This document shows, in pieces, positions 42,567 through 52,149 of a DNA stretch of 64,000 nt; position 1 is the stretch's first letter; each line of letters begins with the position of its first letter. The position numbers and the translations under genes are program-made. The notes beneath the pieces are model-generated. The model did not search any database. It was not told the DNA's origin and was given only the letters and a program-made list of their open reading frames with translations. Source of the stretch: Streptomyces sp. NBC_01431 (GTDB taxonomy: Bacteria > Actinomycetota > Actinomycetes > Streptomycetales > Streptomycetaceae); assembly GCF_036231355.1 (NCBI RefSeq), contig NZ_CP109496.1:7378001-7442000 (forward strand), written 5' to 3'.

Positions 42567-43436
42567 TCAGTGGGCGTCCCGGTACCGGTCCCGGACCTCG
42601 GCGCGCGGCTGGAAGCCCGCTGACGTATAGGTGGCGACGCCGCCGACATTGGAGCTCGGGGTGCAGACAAGCGCGCTCGATGAGCCCAGTTCCTGGAGTG
42701 CGGCCGCCGCGGCGACGGTGATCGCCTGGCCGTAGCCCTGACGGCGATGGTCGCGGTGCACGCCCATCGGTTCGAGCAAACCTGGCCTGCCCGGACCGGC
42801 CGACCACACCGTCACCGCAGCCACCGCGTTGCCCCGGTCGTCGTACGCGACCAGACAGCGGGCGTCCGCGTACGGCAGTCCGGCCGCCATCGCGTGCCAG
42901 TGCTCGTCCGTGAACCTCGACCCGTCGAAGGCTGCCCGATGGACGGCGGTATACACATGAGCCTGCTCAGGACCGACCGTCTCGATCCGCACGCCCGGGT
43001 CCCTCACCGGTTCCGTGAGGTCGTGGCGCAGCGGTGTCCACGGCTCGTCGGTGTCCCAGCCGTCCTCGAAGAGCAGATGCTGGACGAGCGCCCCCGTCGG
43101 GGCCTCGATGTTCGCCCTTCCCTCGGGCAGCACGCCGCGGCCGGGCTCGGTCACGTCCTTCACCAACTGCTGTGCCAGCTGCTCCTCTTGCTGAGCGTCC
43201 GGCGCGATCGTCAGCCGCAAGACCCGGGGGCCGTCCAGCAGCCCGACGGCGAGAATCCGCCCGTTCCGGCTCCATGTCCTGACCGCCACGGCGGTCGCTT
43301 GCGCACCCCATCGCCAGAACCAGCCCAGGTCGCCCGGATGCAGTTGCATCGGCGACCCTTCGTACTGCCACTCCCGCAGCACGCTCACGGCTTCGCTCAG
43401 AGCGTCGACTCCCGGCTCGTTCAGCACAATCGCCAT
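42567..43436 (-). CDS. GNAT N-acetyltransferase
   Basis: A 289-residue tandem-type GNAT protein. The C-terminal half is a complete acetyl-CoA domain (LEPMGVHRDHRRQGYGQAITVAAAAALQE, then NVGGVATYTSAGFQ). The N-terminal half looks like a degenerate GNAT copy (AQQEEQLAQQLV and around). It may acetylate a small amine. The start is ATG 43436; the long frame upstream has no plausible ribosome site. It lies 213 bp before the small-peptide frame and in the same direction. Membership of the cluster is unclear. Confidence 0.85.
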   Translation of the reverse strand: MAIVLNEPGVDALSEAVSVLREWQYEGSPMQLHPGDLGWFWRWGAQATAVAVRTWSRNGRILAVGLLDGPRVLRLTIAPDAQQEEQLAQQLVKDVTEPGRGVLPEGRANIEAPTGALVQHLLFEDGWDTDEPWTPLRHDLTEPVRDPGVRIETVGPEQAHVYTAVHRAAFDGSRFTDEHWHAMAAGLPYADARCLVAYDDRGNAVAAVTVWSAGPGRPGLLEPMGVHRDHRRQGYGQAITVAAAAALQELGSSSALVCTPSSNVGGVATYTSAGFQPRAEVRDRYRDAH

Positions 43437-43698
43437 ACCCCATGACACACCACCGCGCCGACAGCACGCACCCGGTTTTCTGCCGGTCGGCGTGGTGTGG
43501 CGCGGGCTTGGGATGGCACCCGGGCTCGAAGGCGAAGCGGCCCCGCCGGCGCGGACGCCGCGCCTCCTCCCGGAGGCAAGCGGAGGGTCGCATTCATGGC
43601 GGCGACGTGGTGCGACGGCCGGCGGATCCTTCCGGGTCCGTCGGCGACGGCTGACAAGTGGCGACCACCGGTGTTGCCCGGTCAACTCCCTTATGTCA

Positions 43699-45084
43699 CT
43701 AGCCAGTTGGAGCCTGGCGGTCGGCCTGTGGCGGGCCGTCCCTGAGGCGACCGGTCACGACCAGGTTGCCGTCCGGAGTGCGTCGCGCGAGGGTGCCGGT
43801 ACGGAAGTAGCCGTCGGTGGTGAACGCGCGCGCGTTGAGGCCGGGCGCCCGGTAGTAGCCCCGCAGGGTGTACGGACCGCGGGCGAGCAGTTCGCCGGGT
43901 TCCCCGTCGGGCACGGCCTTGCCGTCGGCATCGACAATCCGGATCTCGTCGTCGGGCGAGAGCGGACGGCCCTGGGTGGTGACGACGGTCTCGGCCGGGT
44001 CTGCGGGCCGGGTGAGAGTGAGCAGCCCCTCAGCCATGCCGAAGATCTGCTGTAGGCGGCAGCCCAGTTCGGGGCCCACCCGCTCGGCGGTCGCCCGCCG
44101 CAGGGGAGCGCCACCGATCTGCACCAGACGTAGACTTCTCAAGTCGGCCTGAATATTGGGGAGTTCACTGAGCCAGAGCTCCGCGACGGCGGGAACCACC
44201 GACGTGATGGTGACCCCCTCCCGCTCGATGGCCGCAAGGCATTCCACGGCTCCGAAGTCCTCCGCCAGGACGACGGTTCCGCCGACGGAGAGGGCGCCGA
44301 CGATGCCGGGGCAGCCGAAGGTGAGGTTCAACTCGGCAGGCAGCGCCGCGAGATAGACGTCGTCTTCGGTGAGCGACACCAGCTCGGCCGCGGCCCGCAC
44401 CTGGTAGAGGAAGTCGTTGTGGGTGCGCGGAACGAGCCTGGGCGTCTCGGTCCTCTCGCCGGTGAGCAGGAAGAACGCCACTTGGTCGGCGCTCTGCGTG
44501 AGCGCTCGGTCGGGCGGGGAGTCGAGGGAGTCCAGCGGGAAGTAGTGGCAGCCCGACGGGTCGGTCGTGAAGCCGCCGTACGGGGACGAGGCGCCCGGCG
44601 CCTCCAGGGGGAACACCCGCCGCAGAAAGGGCCCTTGGGCCGCGATCTCCGCGGCCATCGCCGTGTGGTCGAAGCCCTGGTACGTCGAGGGACCCACATA
44701 CCCGACGGCCTGGGTGATCCGCACGAGGTGGGACACCACGGGCGCGCGGTGCGAGACCGGGCAGAAGACGGGGACCACGCCGGCGCGCATCAGCGCGAAC
44801 ACGGTGATGACGAACTCGGGAACGTTCGGAAGCTGGACGACGACGCGCTGGCCGGCCCGCAGTCCGCGCAGCCGGAACCCGGCGGCCATGCGGTCCACGC
44901 GCCGGTTCAGGGCCGCGTATGTGACGCGGGTGTCGCCGTGCACGAGCGCGGTCCGTGGCCCGTACCGCAGGGCCCAGTCGCGCAGCAGGTTGTCGAGCGT
45001 ATTGCCGCGCCAGTGCCCGGCCATCCAGTAGCGGTTGACGAACTCATCGGGCCAAGGGGTGCAGCCGTCGAGCATGGGTGCCAT
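43699..45084 (-). pseudogene. Truncated, degenerate DhbE-like adenylating enzyme
   Basis: A 461-codon frame clearly derived from aryl-acid AMP ligases (DhbE/EntE: MLDGCTPWPDEF start, LPNVPEFVITVFALMRAG, LQQIFGMAEG). Three essential elements are lost. The phosphate loop (about 207-217) reads LTGERTETPRL instead of the Ser/Thr-Gly-Gly-rich form with Lys. The ribose-binding Asp of YFRTGD is Thr431. The frame ends about 80 residues early, inside the hinge, so the C-terminal lid with the catalytic Lys is missing. The start ATG 45084 with GGAAGG six bases upstream is intact, so a protein may still be made. It is either a pseudogene or a pseudo-enzyme. Confidence 0.75.
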
Positions 45085-45103
45085 TCGCTTCCTTCCGCGC
45101 CGG

Positions 45104-45187
45104 TCAGGGCCGGTTCAGTACGGCGGCCGCCAGCAGGAGCCGGGCTTCCCTGGGTAGTCGGGCCGGTCGACACACATCCGAGTCCAT
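45104..45187 (-). CDS. Possible 27-codon leader peptide
   Basis: ATG 45187 has GGGAG six bases upstream and opens a 27-codon frame rich in Arg, Leu and Ala (MDSDVCRPARLPREARLL start). It ends 19 bases before the adenylating-enzyme start. It could be a regulatory upstream frame or chance; nothing else supports it. Confidence 0.25.
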   Translation of the reverse strand: MDSDVCRPARLPREARLLLAAAVLNRP

Positions 45188-45509
45188 GCCGCACTCCCGC
45201 CCCGTATCGCTCCCCGATCAAGGGGCAGCAACCCCCACCGTCCGTACAGGCCTTGGCAATCCAATGCGGCAACTCCTGCACAGGCAATGCGCTTTCCGGA
45301 CCACGGAAGCTGAATCGCCTTGGCGGAACGACCAATGGGCGACCCTGACCAGGTGGAATGGTGGTGCTCCAAGTGGACGGCGACGGCGGCCACCCCAACG
45401 CGGACTCGCGCCATGGCAGAACCTCGTGACGTGCGGCCCTGCCCGGCGTTCGTCCGGATCGTCATTGAGGGGCCGACGCCATGGCGATCGCGCCCGACCC
45501 GCTGCGGGG
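45188..45509. other. Gap upstream of the adenylating-enzyme gene
   Basis: About 320 bp, lower in GC than the surroundings, between the lipase stop and the leader-like frame. It probably contains the promoter of the minus-strand gene. Several short frames on both strands carry two or more Cys in a Gly-rich setting (for example plus-strand IQCGNSCTGNALSGP near 45255-45310), but none has a good start site. I make no gene call. Confidence 0.35.
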
Positions 45510-46850
45510 TCAGGAGACCGGTGTCGGCTGCTCCGGCGCCAGCGAGTTGCCCGACGGGATGTGCCCGCAGTCGGACGGAGCCTTCCGGTCGGCGAACCGG
45601 TCGTCCAGCCATCCGATCGCTCCGGGCGCCCAGGCCGCGGCCACGGGGACGTGGCTGAGCAGGTTGTACTGGTGGAAGGCGATCGAGTCGTTGCCGGTGG
45701 CGCAGTACTGCCGGGCGAGGGAGCGGACGTCCCCGGCGACCATGACCCCGTCGCCGGTTCCGATGCCGGGCGGGTTGCCGAAGGTGCCTTCGACCACTCC
45801 TCCGTTGCCCTGTGCGATGAATCCGGGAACGGTCGGGGTGGCGGCCGAACCGAGGTTGATCTTGTTCACCGCCTCAACGAACTCGGTGGCCGAATTCGGG
45901 TTGGCGTACTGCGGCTTCGCCAGCTCCTTCCAGGTCAACCCGGGGTAGTGACCGAGCGCGTTGAGGAGCGAGCCGTGTTCGAGCGCGCTGTACACCTGGA
46001 GACCGTAGCTGTTCAGGTACTGCTTGAGATCGATGCCGTACGACCGGGCGACCCCGATGATCGCCATCGGGATGACGCCGGACCACACGACGGCACCGTT
46101 CACGTACTTGAGGTTGTGCGCCGGATCCACGAGCAGGCCGCCTTCGGCGAAGCCCACGAGCCTCCTGTTGACGTCGGGCGCGTACTTCGGCGCGAGCGCC
46201 GCCGCCCAGTTGGTCGCGATGGCACCGCCGGAGTAGCCCATCAGGCCGACCTTGGTGTCGGCGTCCATGCCGGTCCCGGTCTCGGGGTCGGTCGCGGCCC
46301 GGATCGAGTCCAGCGTGTTGGTCGCGTACTCCGGACCGGCTGCGAAGTCGGCGGTCTGCCCTTCGGTGTCGGAGATGACGACGTTGTAGCCCTTCGCCAG
46401 CAGCGGTACGAGGAAGAGGTTCTCCGCGTTCGCGATGACTCCGCCGAGGGTGACGTCACCGGCGATGGCACGGGAGGGCCCGTCCTGCGGGTTCAGGGAG
46501 TCGTAGAACGACTGGTAGGAGACCGCCTTGCTGCCGTCACCCGTGATGCTGCGTACCACCGTGGTCACGTTGGCGGCCGGGCGGCCCTGAGCGTCGTTGG
46601 TGCGGTAGAGCAACTGGACTGCCTTGACAGGCGTGGGCAGGCCCACGATGTGGTACTGCAACGTCCGCTTCTTCAGCACGGCGCCCGGAGCGTACGAGGA
46701 CAACGCCTTGCCGCCGTCGTAGGTGTAGAACGGATCGCTCGTCCCGGAAGCCGACGGCGTGGCGGCCGCGGCCGTGGCCGCCGGAACGGCGGTGGTGGCC
46801 AGTGCCGTGACAACTGCGGTCGCCAGCACTCGTGTGGTGTGTCTGAACAT
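45510..46850 (-). CDS. Secreted lipase (LIP family)
   Basis: A 446-residue secreted lipase resembling fungal/actinobacterial secretory lipases. The signal peptide covers about residues 1-30 (MFRHTTRVLATAVVTALATT, cleavage near ATAAAA). The nucleophile elbow is GLMGYSGGAIAT. Candidate acid and His are in the C-terminal third (near DSIAFHQYNLLSH). The start is ATG 46850 with GGGGG six bases upstream. It probably hydrolyses triacylglycerols or fatty-acid esters outside the cell. Its promoter region holds a perfect 18-bp palindrome. Confidence 0.92.
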   Translation of the reverse strand: MFRHTTRVLATAVVTALATTAVPAATAAAATPSASGTSDPFYTYDGGKALSSYAPGAVLKKRTLQYHIVGLPTPVKAVQLLYRTNDAQGRPAANVTTVVRSITGDGSKAVSYQSFYDSLNPQDGPSRAIAGDVTLGGVIANAENLFLVPLLAKGYNVVISDTEGQTADFAAGPEYATNTLDSIRAATDPETGTGMDADTKVGLMGYSGGAIATNWAAALAPKYAPDVNRRLVGFAEGGLLVDPAHNLKYVNGAVVWSGVIPMAIIGVARSYGIDLKQYLNSYGLQVYSALEHGSLLNALGHYPGLTWKELAKPQYANPNSATEFVEAVNKINLGSAATPTVPGFIAQGNGGVVEGTFGNPPGIGTGDGVMVAGDVRSLARQYCATGNDSIAFHQYNLLSHVPVAAAWAPGAIGWLDDRFADRKAPSDCGHIPSGNSLAPEQPTPVS

Positions 46851-46900
46851 GACTTGCCCCCGCGGATCGTGAAATGAGTCACGGAGTTGACCCGGGGGTA

Positions 46901-46918
46901 AGTTACCTAGAGGTAACT
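46901..46918. promoter_or_regulatory. Perfect palindrome in the lipase promoter
   Basis: AGTTACC-TAGA-GGTAACT is perfectly symmetrical. On the minus strand a TATACA -10-like box lies just upstream (46928-46923), placing the palindrome at about the transcription start, a position suited to a repressor. The rest of 46919-47190 shows no gene. Confidence 0.6.
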
Positions 46919-47190
46919 GCACTGTATAGAGCTTTGACTGAAGACGTTTGCGGATCCACGACCTGATCCCTGACGCCTCGCCTCATACCCGGCGCCCCCG
47001 GCCTCTCGCGCTTGTCACCAAGTCATTCGCTTGTTTAGAGCCGTATACACAAGCGCTGGTGCCTGCCCGTGCGATGCGGATGTCGAGGGTGTGTCGCCTC
47101 TGGGGTGCCGGACCTCGCGGCCGCGCATTTCGCTGGTCACTCGGCCACTGGTGAGATGGGCGGCGGCGCCTTTGGGCCGGGTGAGCCAGG

Positions 47191-48216
47191 TCATCGGGGG
47201 CGCCCCGGCGCGGTCGGCTCCGTCCTCGACGGCGCGCGATCCCCGGCCTGTTCGCCGTCGGGGGAGCCGTCGGCCCGGAACGTACGGCGGTATGCCAGGG
47301 GTGAGACCCCCAGCTCCGCGTTCAGGTGCTGGCGCAGTGAGGCGGCGGTGGCGAAGCCGATCTCGAACGCGATCTGATCGACGGTCAGGTCGGTTGATTC
47401 CAGCAGGTTCCTGGCGCGTGCGATGCGCTGCCTGGTCAGCCACTGACCGGGAGGCAGGCCGGTCTCGGCGCGGAAGCGGCGGATGAAAGTGCGCACGCTC
47501 ATGTGGGCGTGCTGGGCCATCCGTTCCACGGTGAGTTTGTCGCCGAGCTGCTGGAGGATCCACTGACGGGTGCCGGAGGTGGACGCGGCGGGATCGTCGG
47601 GGACGGGGCGCTCGATGAACTGCGCTTGTCCGCCCTCGCGAAAGGGTGCCACGACGCAGCGCCGCGCGGCGTGGTTGGCCAGGTGCGCGCCGTGGTCGGT
47701 GCGGATCAGGTGGAGGCACAGGTCCACCCCTGACGCGGCACCGGCGGAGGTGAGCACGTCGCCGTGGTCGATGAAGAGCACCCCCTCGTCGAGGGGGATG
47801 TGTGGATACCAGTCGCTGAACAGCTGCGCGCTCTCCCAGTGGGTGGTGGCCACGCGTCCGTCGAGCAGGCCGGTCGCCGCCAGGACGAAGCACCCGTTGC
47901 AGATGGAGGCGATCCGCGTGCCGGGGCGGATCCGGGCGAGGGCGGCGGCGACGGTCTCGGGCACTTCACGGGTGAGCCGTGCCGTCGAGACCGGCGTGAT
48001 GATCACCGTGTCGGCCGATGCGAGTGCCTCCGGACCGTGCTGCGGGAGGACAGAGAAGCCGGCGTTGGTCTCGACCGGACCGCCGTCGCAGGAGCACACG
48101 AGAACCTCGTACCGGCCGTCGGCGGCACCTAGAACGCGCGTGGGGATCCCCAGCTCGAAGGGGTAGACCCCGTCCAGCGCGAGGACGGCGACCCTGTGCG
48201 GCCGTGAATGACTCAT
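47191..48216 (-). CDS. GATase1-like AraC-family regulator
   Basis: A 341-residue regulator. The N-terminal DJ-1/PfpI-like domain has the Cys in IASICNGCFVLAATGLL. The C-terminal AraC HTH pair (VERMAQHAHMSVRTFIRRF and VDQIAFEIGFATAASLRQHL) ends with GVSPLAYRRTFR. A basic low-complexity tail follows. ATG 48216 lies six bases after TAGAAT (48228-48223), so the mRNA should be leaderless. A 17-bp site overlapping that -10 box recurs upstream of the divergent oxidoreductase. This suggests autoregulation and activation of that gene. Confidence 0.92.
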   Translation of the reverse strand: MSHSRPHRVAVLALDGVYPFELGIPTRVLGAADGRYEVLVCSCDGGPVETNAGFSVLPQHGPEALASADTVIITPVSTARLTREVPETVAAALARIRPGTRIASICNGCFVLAATGLLDGRVATTHWESAQLFSDWYPHIPLDEGVLFIDHGDVLTSAGAASGVDLCLHLIRTDHGAHLANHAARRCVVAPFREGGQAQFIERPVPDDPAASTSGTRQWILQQLGDKLTVERMAQHAHMSVRTFIRRFRAETGLPPGQWLTRQRIARARNLLESTDLTVDQIAFEIGFATAASLRQHLNAELGVSPLAYRRTFRADGSPDGEQAGDRAPSRTEPTAPGRPR

Positions 48217-48480
48217 GGCGTAATTCTATCGCGCGTGCTGCTTCTGCCGCTGGGGACGCGGAAGCGTGAGGGTGGCCCGCGGGAGATGTGGGCGCGGAAG
48301 TGTTGGGGTGGCTCGCGAGATGTGGCCTCGCCGCCGTTGCGTCAGCCCCGCCGTTCCCATGCGTGGCCCGGGGATCAGACCCGTCCGGAGGTCAGGGGGC
48401 GGCGACGCGGCGAGGTGGGTGGCGACGTCGATACGCGACCTTGGCATGATTCCATCGCATGTTGTCATTTCTGCCGTTGG
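48216..48480. promoter_or_regulatory. Repeated putative AraC sites at both divergent promoters
   Basis: TGGCGTAATTCTATCGC (48216-48232) and TGGCATGATTCCATCGC (48442-48458) match at 14 of 17 positions. Similarity continues for about 25 bp into TTCTGCCG-TGG. The first overlaps the AraC gene -10 box, and the second lies 56 bp before the oxidoreductase start. Confidence 0.65.
48258..48325. repeat. Two-copy tandem repeat, period 36 bp
   Basis: Copies at 48258-48291 and 48294-48325 share GCGGAAG, GGGTGGC and GAGATGTGG blocks, with two bases deleted in the second. They lie inside the AraC/oxidoreductase divergent region between the two putative AraC sites and may set their spacing. Confidence 0.65.
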
Positions 48481-48513
48481 TGAGGTGCCCGCGTGGGACG
48501 CAGGCTGATGTCC

Positions 48514-49464
48514 ATGAGTAAGAACACGATGTACGCCATCAGCCAGAATGCCTTCGGCGGACCTGAGGTCCTTGGGGAAGTCGAGACCGCTCGGCCCGAC
48601 CCCATCGGCAACGAGATCCTCGTCGCCGTCCACGCCGCGGGACTGAATCCCACCGACTGGAAGCACCGCGCGGGAATGATGCGTGTCGGCGAGCCGCCGT
48701 TCACGCTGGGCTGGGACGTGTCCGGCGTTGTCGAGGCGGTCGGTGCCGGCGTCACCGGGCACGAGCCCGGCGACGAGGTGTTCGGCATGCTGCCGTACCC
48801 GAACGGACACGGTGCGCACGCTGAGTACGTGACCGCTCCCGCCCGTGCCTTCGTGCCCAAGCCGTCCTCGCTCAGCCACGTCGAGGCGGCCGCCCTGCCC
48901 CTGGTGTCGATGACCGCCTGGCAGGCGATTGTCGACACGGCCGAAGTGCGGCCGGGGCAGCGGGTGCTGGTGCACGCGGCGGCCGGCGGGGTGGGTCACG
49001 TCGCGGTGCAGATCGCCAAGGCGCGCGGTGCATACGTCATCGGCACGGCCTCCGCCGCCAAACACGACTTCGTCACGAGCCTGGGGGCCGACGAGGTCAT
49101 CGACTACCGCACCCAGGACTTCGTGGCGGAGGCCCGGGACGTGGATCTGGTCCTCGACCCGTTCCTCGGCGAGGACCGGCTGCGTTCGCTGGAAACCCTG
49201 AAGCCGGGCGGCCTGCTGCTGTCCATCCTGCCCATCGAGTTCGCCCAAGTGGAGGCGCGTGCAACGGAGTTGGGCGTGCGGGCCAAGGCGATGCAGGTCG
49301 AGTACGACCACACGGGCATGGCAGGCGTCGCCGCATTGGTGGAGTCCGGTCGGCTGCGCCCGCACGTCTCCGGCACGTACCCGCTGGCCGAGGCCGCGAA
49401 GGCGCATGCCGAGGGCGAAACGGGCCGCGTCGTCGGAAAGCTGGTCCTGACGGTGCGGCCGTAG
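48514..49464 (+). CDS. NADP-dependent quinone-reductase-like oxidoreductase
   Basis: A 316-residue zinc-independent medium-chain dehydrogenase/reductase. The N-terminal catalytic domain starts MYAISQNAFGGPEVL and has NPTDWKHRAG. The Rossmann NADPH site is VLVHAAAGGVGHVAVQIAKARGA. Similar enzymes reduce quinones and enones, consistent with control by a DJ-1/AraC electrophile-type sensor. ATG 48514 has AGG nine bases upstream; 48508 and 48529 are alternatives. Confidence 0.9.
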   Translation: MSKNTMYAISQNAFGGPEVLGEVETARPDPIGNEILVAVHAAGLNPTDWKHRAGMMRVGEPPFTLGWDVSGVVEAVGAGVTGHEPGDEVFGMLPYPNGHGAHAEYVTAPARAFVPKPSSLSHVEAAALPLVSMTAWQAIVDTAEVRPGQRVLVHAAAGGVGHVAVQIAKARGAYVIGTASAAKHDFVTSLGADEVIDYRTQDFVAEARDVDLVLDPFLGEDRLRSLETLKPGGLLLSILPIEFAQVEARATELGVRAKAMQVEYDHTGMAGVAALVESGRLRPHVSGTYPLAEAAKAHAEGETGRVVGKLVLTVRP

Positions 49465-49749
49465 GGGCTTGGCTTGCACTCCAACCGCCACCCAGGCGCG
49501 GACCGCGGCCGCCGCGTCGCCCGCGCCGGTGGCCGTGGGCGGCGGCGCGGACGCTGCGTACTGCGGTAACGCTCCGCACGAAGAGGGGAAAAGGGAACGC
49601 GGCTCGGCTGCCGTTCCCCGGAGGGCTGTCGGGTATCTGTCGGGCGGTGACCGTGATCTGTCGGCGGTGTGTCGGTGGACGGTGCGACCTTGGAGGAGTC
49701 GGTGCTCCCCGTGAGCACCTTGCCCTCCGAACGCAAGGAACCTGCCATC

Positions 49750-50700
49750 GTGTCTTCCGCACAACTGAGCCCACCCTGGAACGTTCACCGGCTGCCGTCG
49801 GCCAAGGGCAGGAGCTTCCTGGTCACCGGCGGCAACGCCGGGATCGGCTACTTCGTCGCGGAGCAGCTCGCCGCCACCGGCGCCCTGGTCGTACTCGGCA
49901 GCCGGGACGCGGCGAAGGCCGACGCGGCCATGGCCTCGATCCGTTCGTTCGTCCCCGGGGCGCACGTGCGGCACCTCCCGTTGGACCTCGCCGACCTGTC
50001 GTCCCTGAAGGCCGCCGTGGACAGGTTGGACCTCGATCATCTCGACGGAGTGGTCCACAACGCGGGGGTCGCGCTCGACGCTCCACCGCGTCGGGAGACC
50101 AAGGACGGCCACGAGCTGATGTTCGCCACCAACCACCTCGGCCACTTCGCGCTCACTCAGTGGCTGGCGCCTCTGCTCCGCGCGGCACCCGCGGCCCGCG
50201 TCGTGACGGTGGGAAGCTTCGCCGCACGGACCGAGCGACTGGACCTGGGCGATCCACAGTCGCTCCGGGACTACCGGCCCAAACGCACCTACGGCCGATC
50301 GAAGCTGGCGCAGATGTCCTTCGGCTTCGAGCTCGATCGCCGCCTGCGGGCCATGGACAGCACAGTGCTCAGTGTGGTGGCCCACCCCGGTGGCGCGCTG
50401 GACTCCCTCACCCCGTCCCGCCCGTCACTACCCGCGACGACTCCGGGCGAGCGGTTGCGCGCCCTGCCCGCCGGGCTCGTGGTGCAGGGCAAGGACGCCG
50501 GAGCATGGCCCATCGTCCGCGCCCTCCTCGACTCGGAGGTGCGGGGAGGGCAGCTGTGGGGACCGAGGGTCTTCGGGCTGCGGGGCACACCACGGCGTGA
50601 ACCCGCCCGCTCTCATATGACCGACCCGGCCGTGGCCGCACGCCTATGGACCCTCAGCGGTGAGCTGACCGGCACCGATCCGCACCTCGGATTCCGGTAG
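49750..50700 (+). CDS. Short-chain dehydrogenase/reductase
   Basis: A 316-residue classical SDR of the WW-domain-oxidoreductase/retinol-dehydrogenase-like group. The nucleotide loop is LVTGGNAGIGYF, the NxAG motif is VHNAGVAL, the catalytic Ser is in VVTVGSFA, and the catalytic Tyr-Lys is in TYGRSKLA. The start is GTG 49750 with AAGGAA about nine bases upstream. The substrate is unknown. Confidence 0.9.
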   Translation: MSSAQLSPPWNVHRLPSAKGRSFLVTGGNAGIGYFVAEQLAATGALVVLGSRDAAKADAAMASIRSFVPGAHVRHLPLDLADLSSLKAAVDRLDLDHLDGVVHNAGVALDAPPRRETKDGHELMFATNHLGHFALTQWLAPLLRAAPAARVVTVGSFAARTERLDLGDPQSLRDYRPKRTYGRSKLAQMSFGFELDRRLRAMDSTVLSVVAHPGGALDSLTPSRPSLPATTPGERLRALPAGLVVQGKDAGAWPIVRALLDSEVRGGQLWGPRVFGLRGTPRREPARSHMTDPAVAARLWTLSGELTGTDPHLGFR

Positions 50701-50982
50701 ACGCAGGACCGGGACGGGCGGCGACGGACTACCCGGGACCAGTCCGGTGGGTCGGGGTGCCGTGGCGCGAACCGGCCCCGCGAGGGCTGAACCCCACATC
50801 AAGCACCTCGAAGCCGACGGCATCGTGGTGGTGGGGCGGGCGGCTCCCTTCCTGTGCCGGTCACCCACGTGCGTACCACGGCCGGGTGAAGGCGGTGTCC
50901 CGACGTTTCCCGGCCTGGGCCGGACGGTGATGGTCAGAACCGGACCCGTCTGTCCTTCAGCCTCGCCTGCCAGGAGTACGCC

Positions 50983-52149
50983 ATGCCGCTGTCCCGCTCC
51001 CGCCTGCTGCTCGCCGTGCTGATCACTGCGTCGGCGGCAGGTCTGGCGCCCGCGCCGGCGTCGGCCTCCCGAGTCCCGGCCGATCGGCCCTACGGCAACA
51101 GCCGGTTGCAGCGGCGCCTGGAGGAACTCGTCCACGCTCCGGGCGGCCCGCCCGGGGCCGTCGCCGTGCTGCGGCGCGGTGAGCGTACCGAGGTGGTGCG
51201 TGCGGGAGTCTCCGAGGTGGGCACCGGCCGACGACCGCAGGCCACCGACCACATGCGGATCGCCAGTGTCGCCAAAGCGTTCAGCGGAGCGGTCGCGCTC
51301 GGCCTGGTCGATCAGGGAGTGCTCGGGCTGGACGACACCATCGGCGACCGCCTCCCCGCGCTGCCCGCGGCCTGGGGCGCCGTCACCCTGCGCCAACTGC
51401 TCAATCACACCAGTGGCCTGCCCGACTTCAGCGCGGCCCCGGCCTTCCGCGAGACCCTCCTCGCCGACCCGCACCACCGGTTCGATTCCCGCCACCTGCT
51501 CGACTTTGTCGCGGACCAACCGCTGAACTTCCCACCGGGTACGGCGTACCAGTACTCCAACTCCGACAACATCGCCGTCGCGCTGATGGCCGAGGCAGCC
51601 TCGGGCCACCGGTACGAGGAACTGCTCCACACCCTCGTTGACCAGCCGCTCGGCCTGCGCGAGACCACCCTTCCGCAGGGCTTCGAACTCCCCGAGCCCT
51701 ATCTGCACGGGTACGCCGTCCAGCCGCCCGCCCCACCCGAGGACGTCAGCACACTGATCGGCGCCTCGGGCGTATGGGCCTCCGGCGGCATCGTGTCCAC
51801 CCCGGACGACCTGGGCACCTTCATGGGTGCCTATGCGGGCGGCCGACTCATCGCACCGGCCGTCCACGCACAGCAGCTCACCTTCGTCGACGGTGCCTCC
51901 GAGCCCGCTGGGCCCGGCCGCAACGAGGCCGGTCTGGCGATCTTCCGTTACACCACCCGCTGCGGCACGGTGTACGGCCACACCGGCAACACCCCCGGCT
52001 ACACCCAGCTCGCGGTCGGCACCCCGGACGGCAGCCGCTCCCTGACCTTCTCCATCACCACCCAGGTCAACCAATCCGGCAACCCACAGTTGCTCGGTCA
52101 ACTCCGCGACGTCCAGGAGGACTTCGTCTGCTCGCTGCTACAAGACTGA
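50983..52149 (+). CDS. Secreted D-Ala-D-Ala carboxypeptidase-like serine hydrolase
   Basis: A 388-residue exported class-C-beta-lactamase-fold enzyme like Streptomyces R61 DD-peptidase. The signal peptide covers residues 1-29 (LLLAVLITASAAGLAPAPASA). The nucleophile motif is SVAK, the Tyr motif is YSNSDN, and the third motif is HTG in GHTGNTPGY. It probably trims cell-wall stem peptides or acts as an esterase. The start is ATG 50983 with AGGAG about six bases upstream. It converges with the reductase operon. Confidence 0.92.
   Translation: MPLSRSRLLLAVLITASAAGLAPAPASASRVPADRPYGNSRLQRRLEELVHAPGGPPGAVAVLRRGERTEVVRAGVSEVGTGRRPQATDHMRIASVAKAFSGAVALGLVDQGVLGLDDTIGDRLPALPAAWGAVTLRQLLNHTSGLPDFSAAPAFRETLLADPHHRFDSRHLLDFVADQPLNFPPGTAYQYSNSDNIAVALMAEAASGHRYEELLHTLVDQPLGLRETTLPQGFELPEPYLHGYAVQPPAPPEDVSTLIGASGVWASGGIVSTPDDLGTFMGAYAGGRLIAPAVHAQQLTFVDGASEPAGPGRNEAGLAIFRYTTRCGTVYGHTGNTPGYTQLAVGTPDGSRSLTFSITTQVNQSGNPQLLGQLRDVQEDFVCSLLQD

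Noticed and set aside
45188..45509. Cys-rich short frames that could be bacteriocin precursors
   Set aside because: No convincing start sites and no dedicated modification genes next to them; left as a gap.
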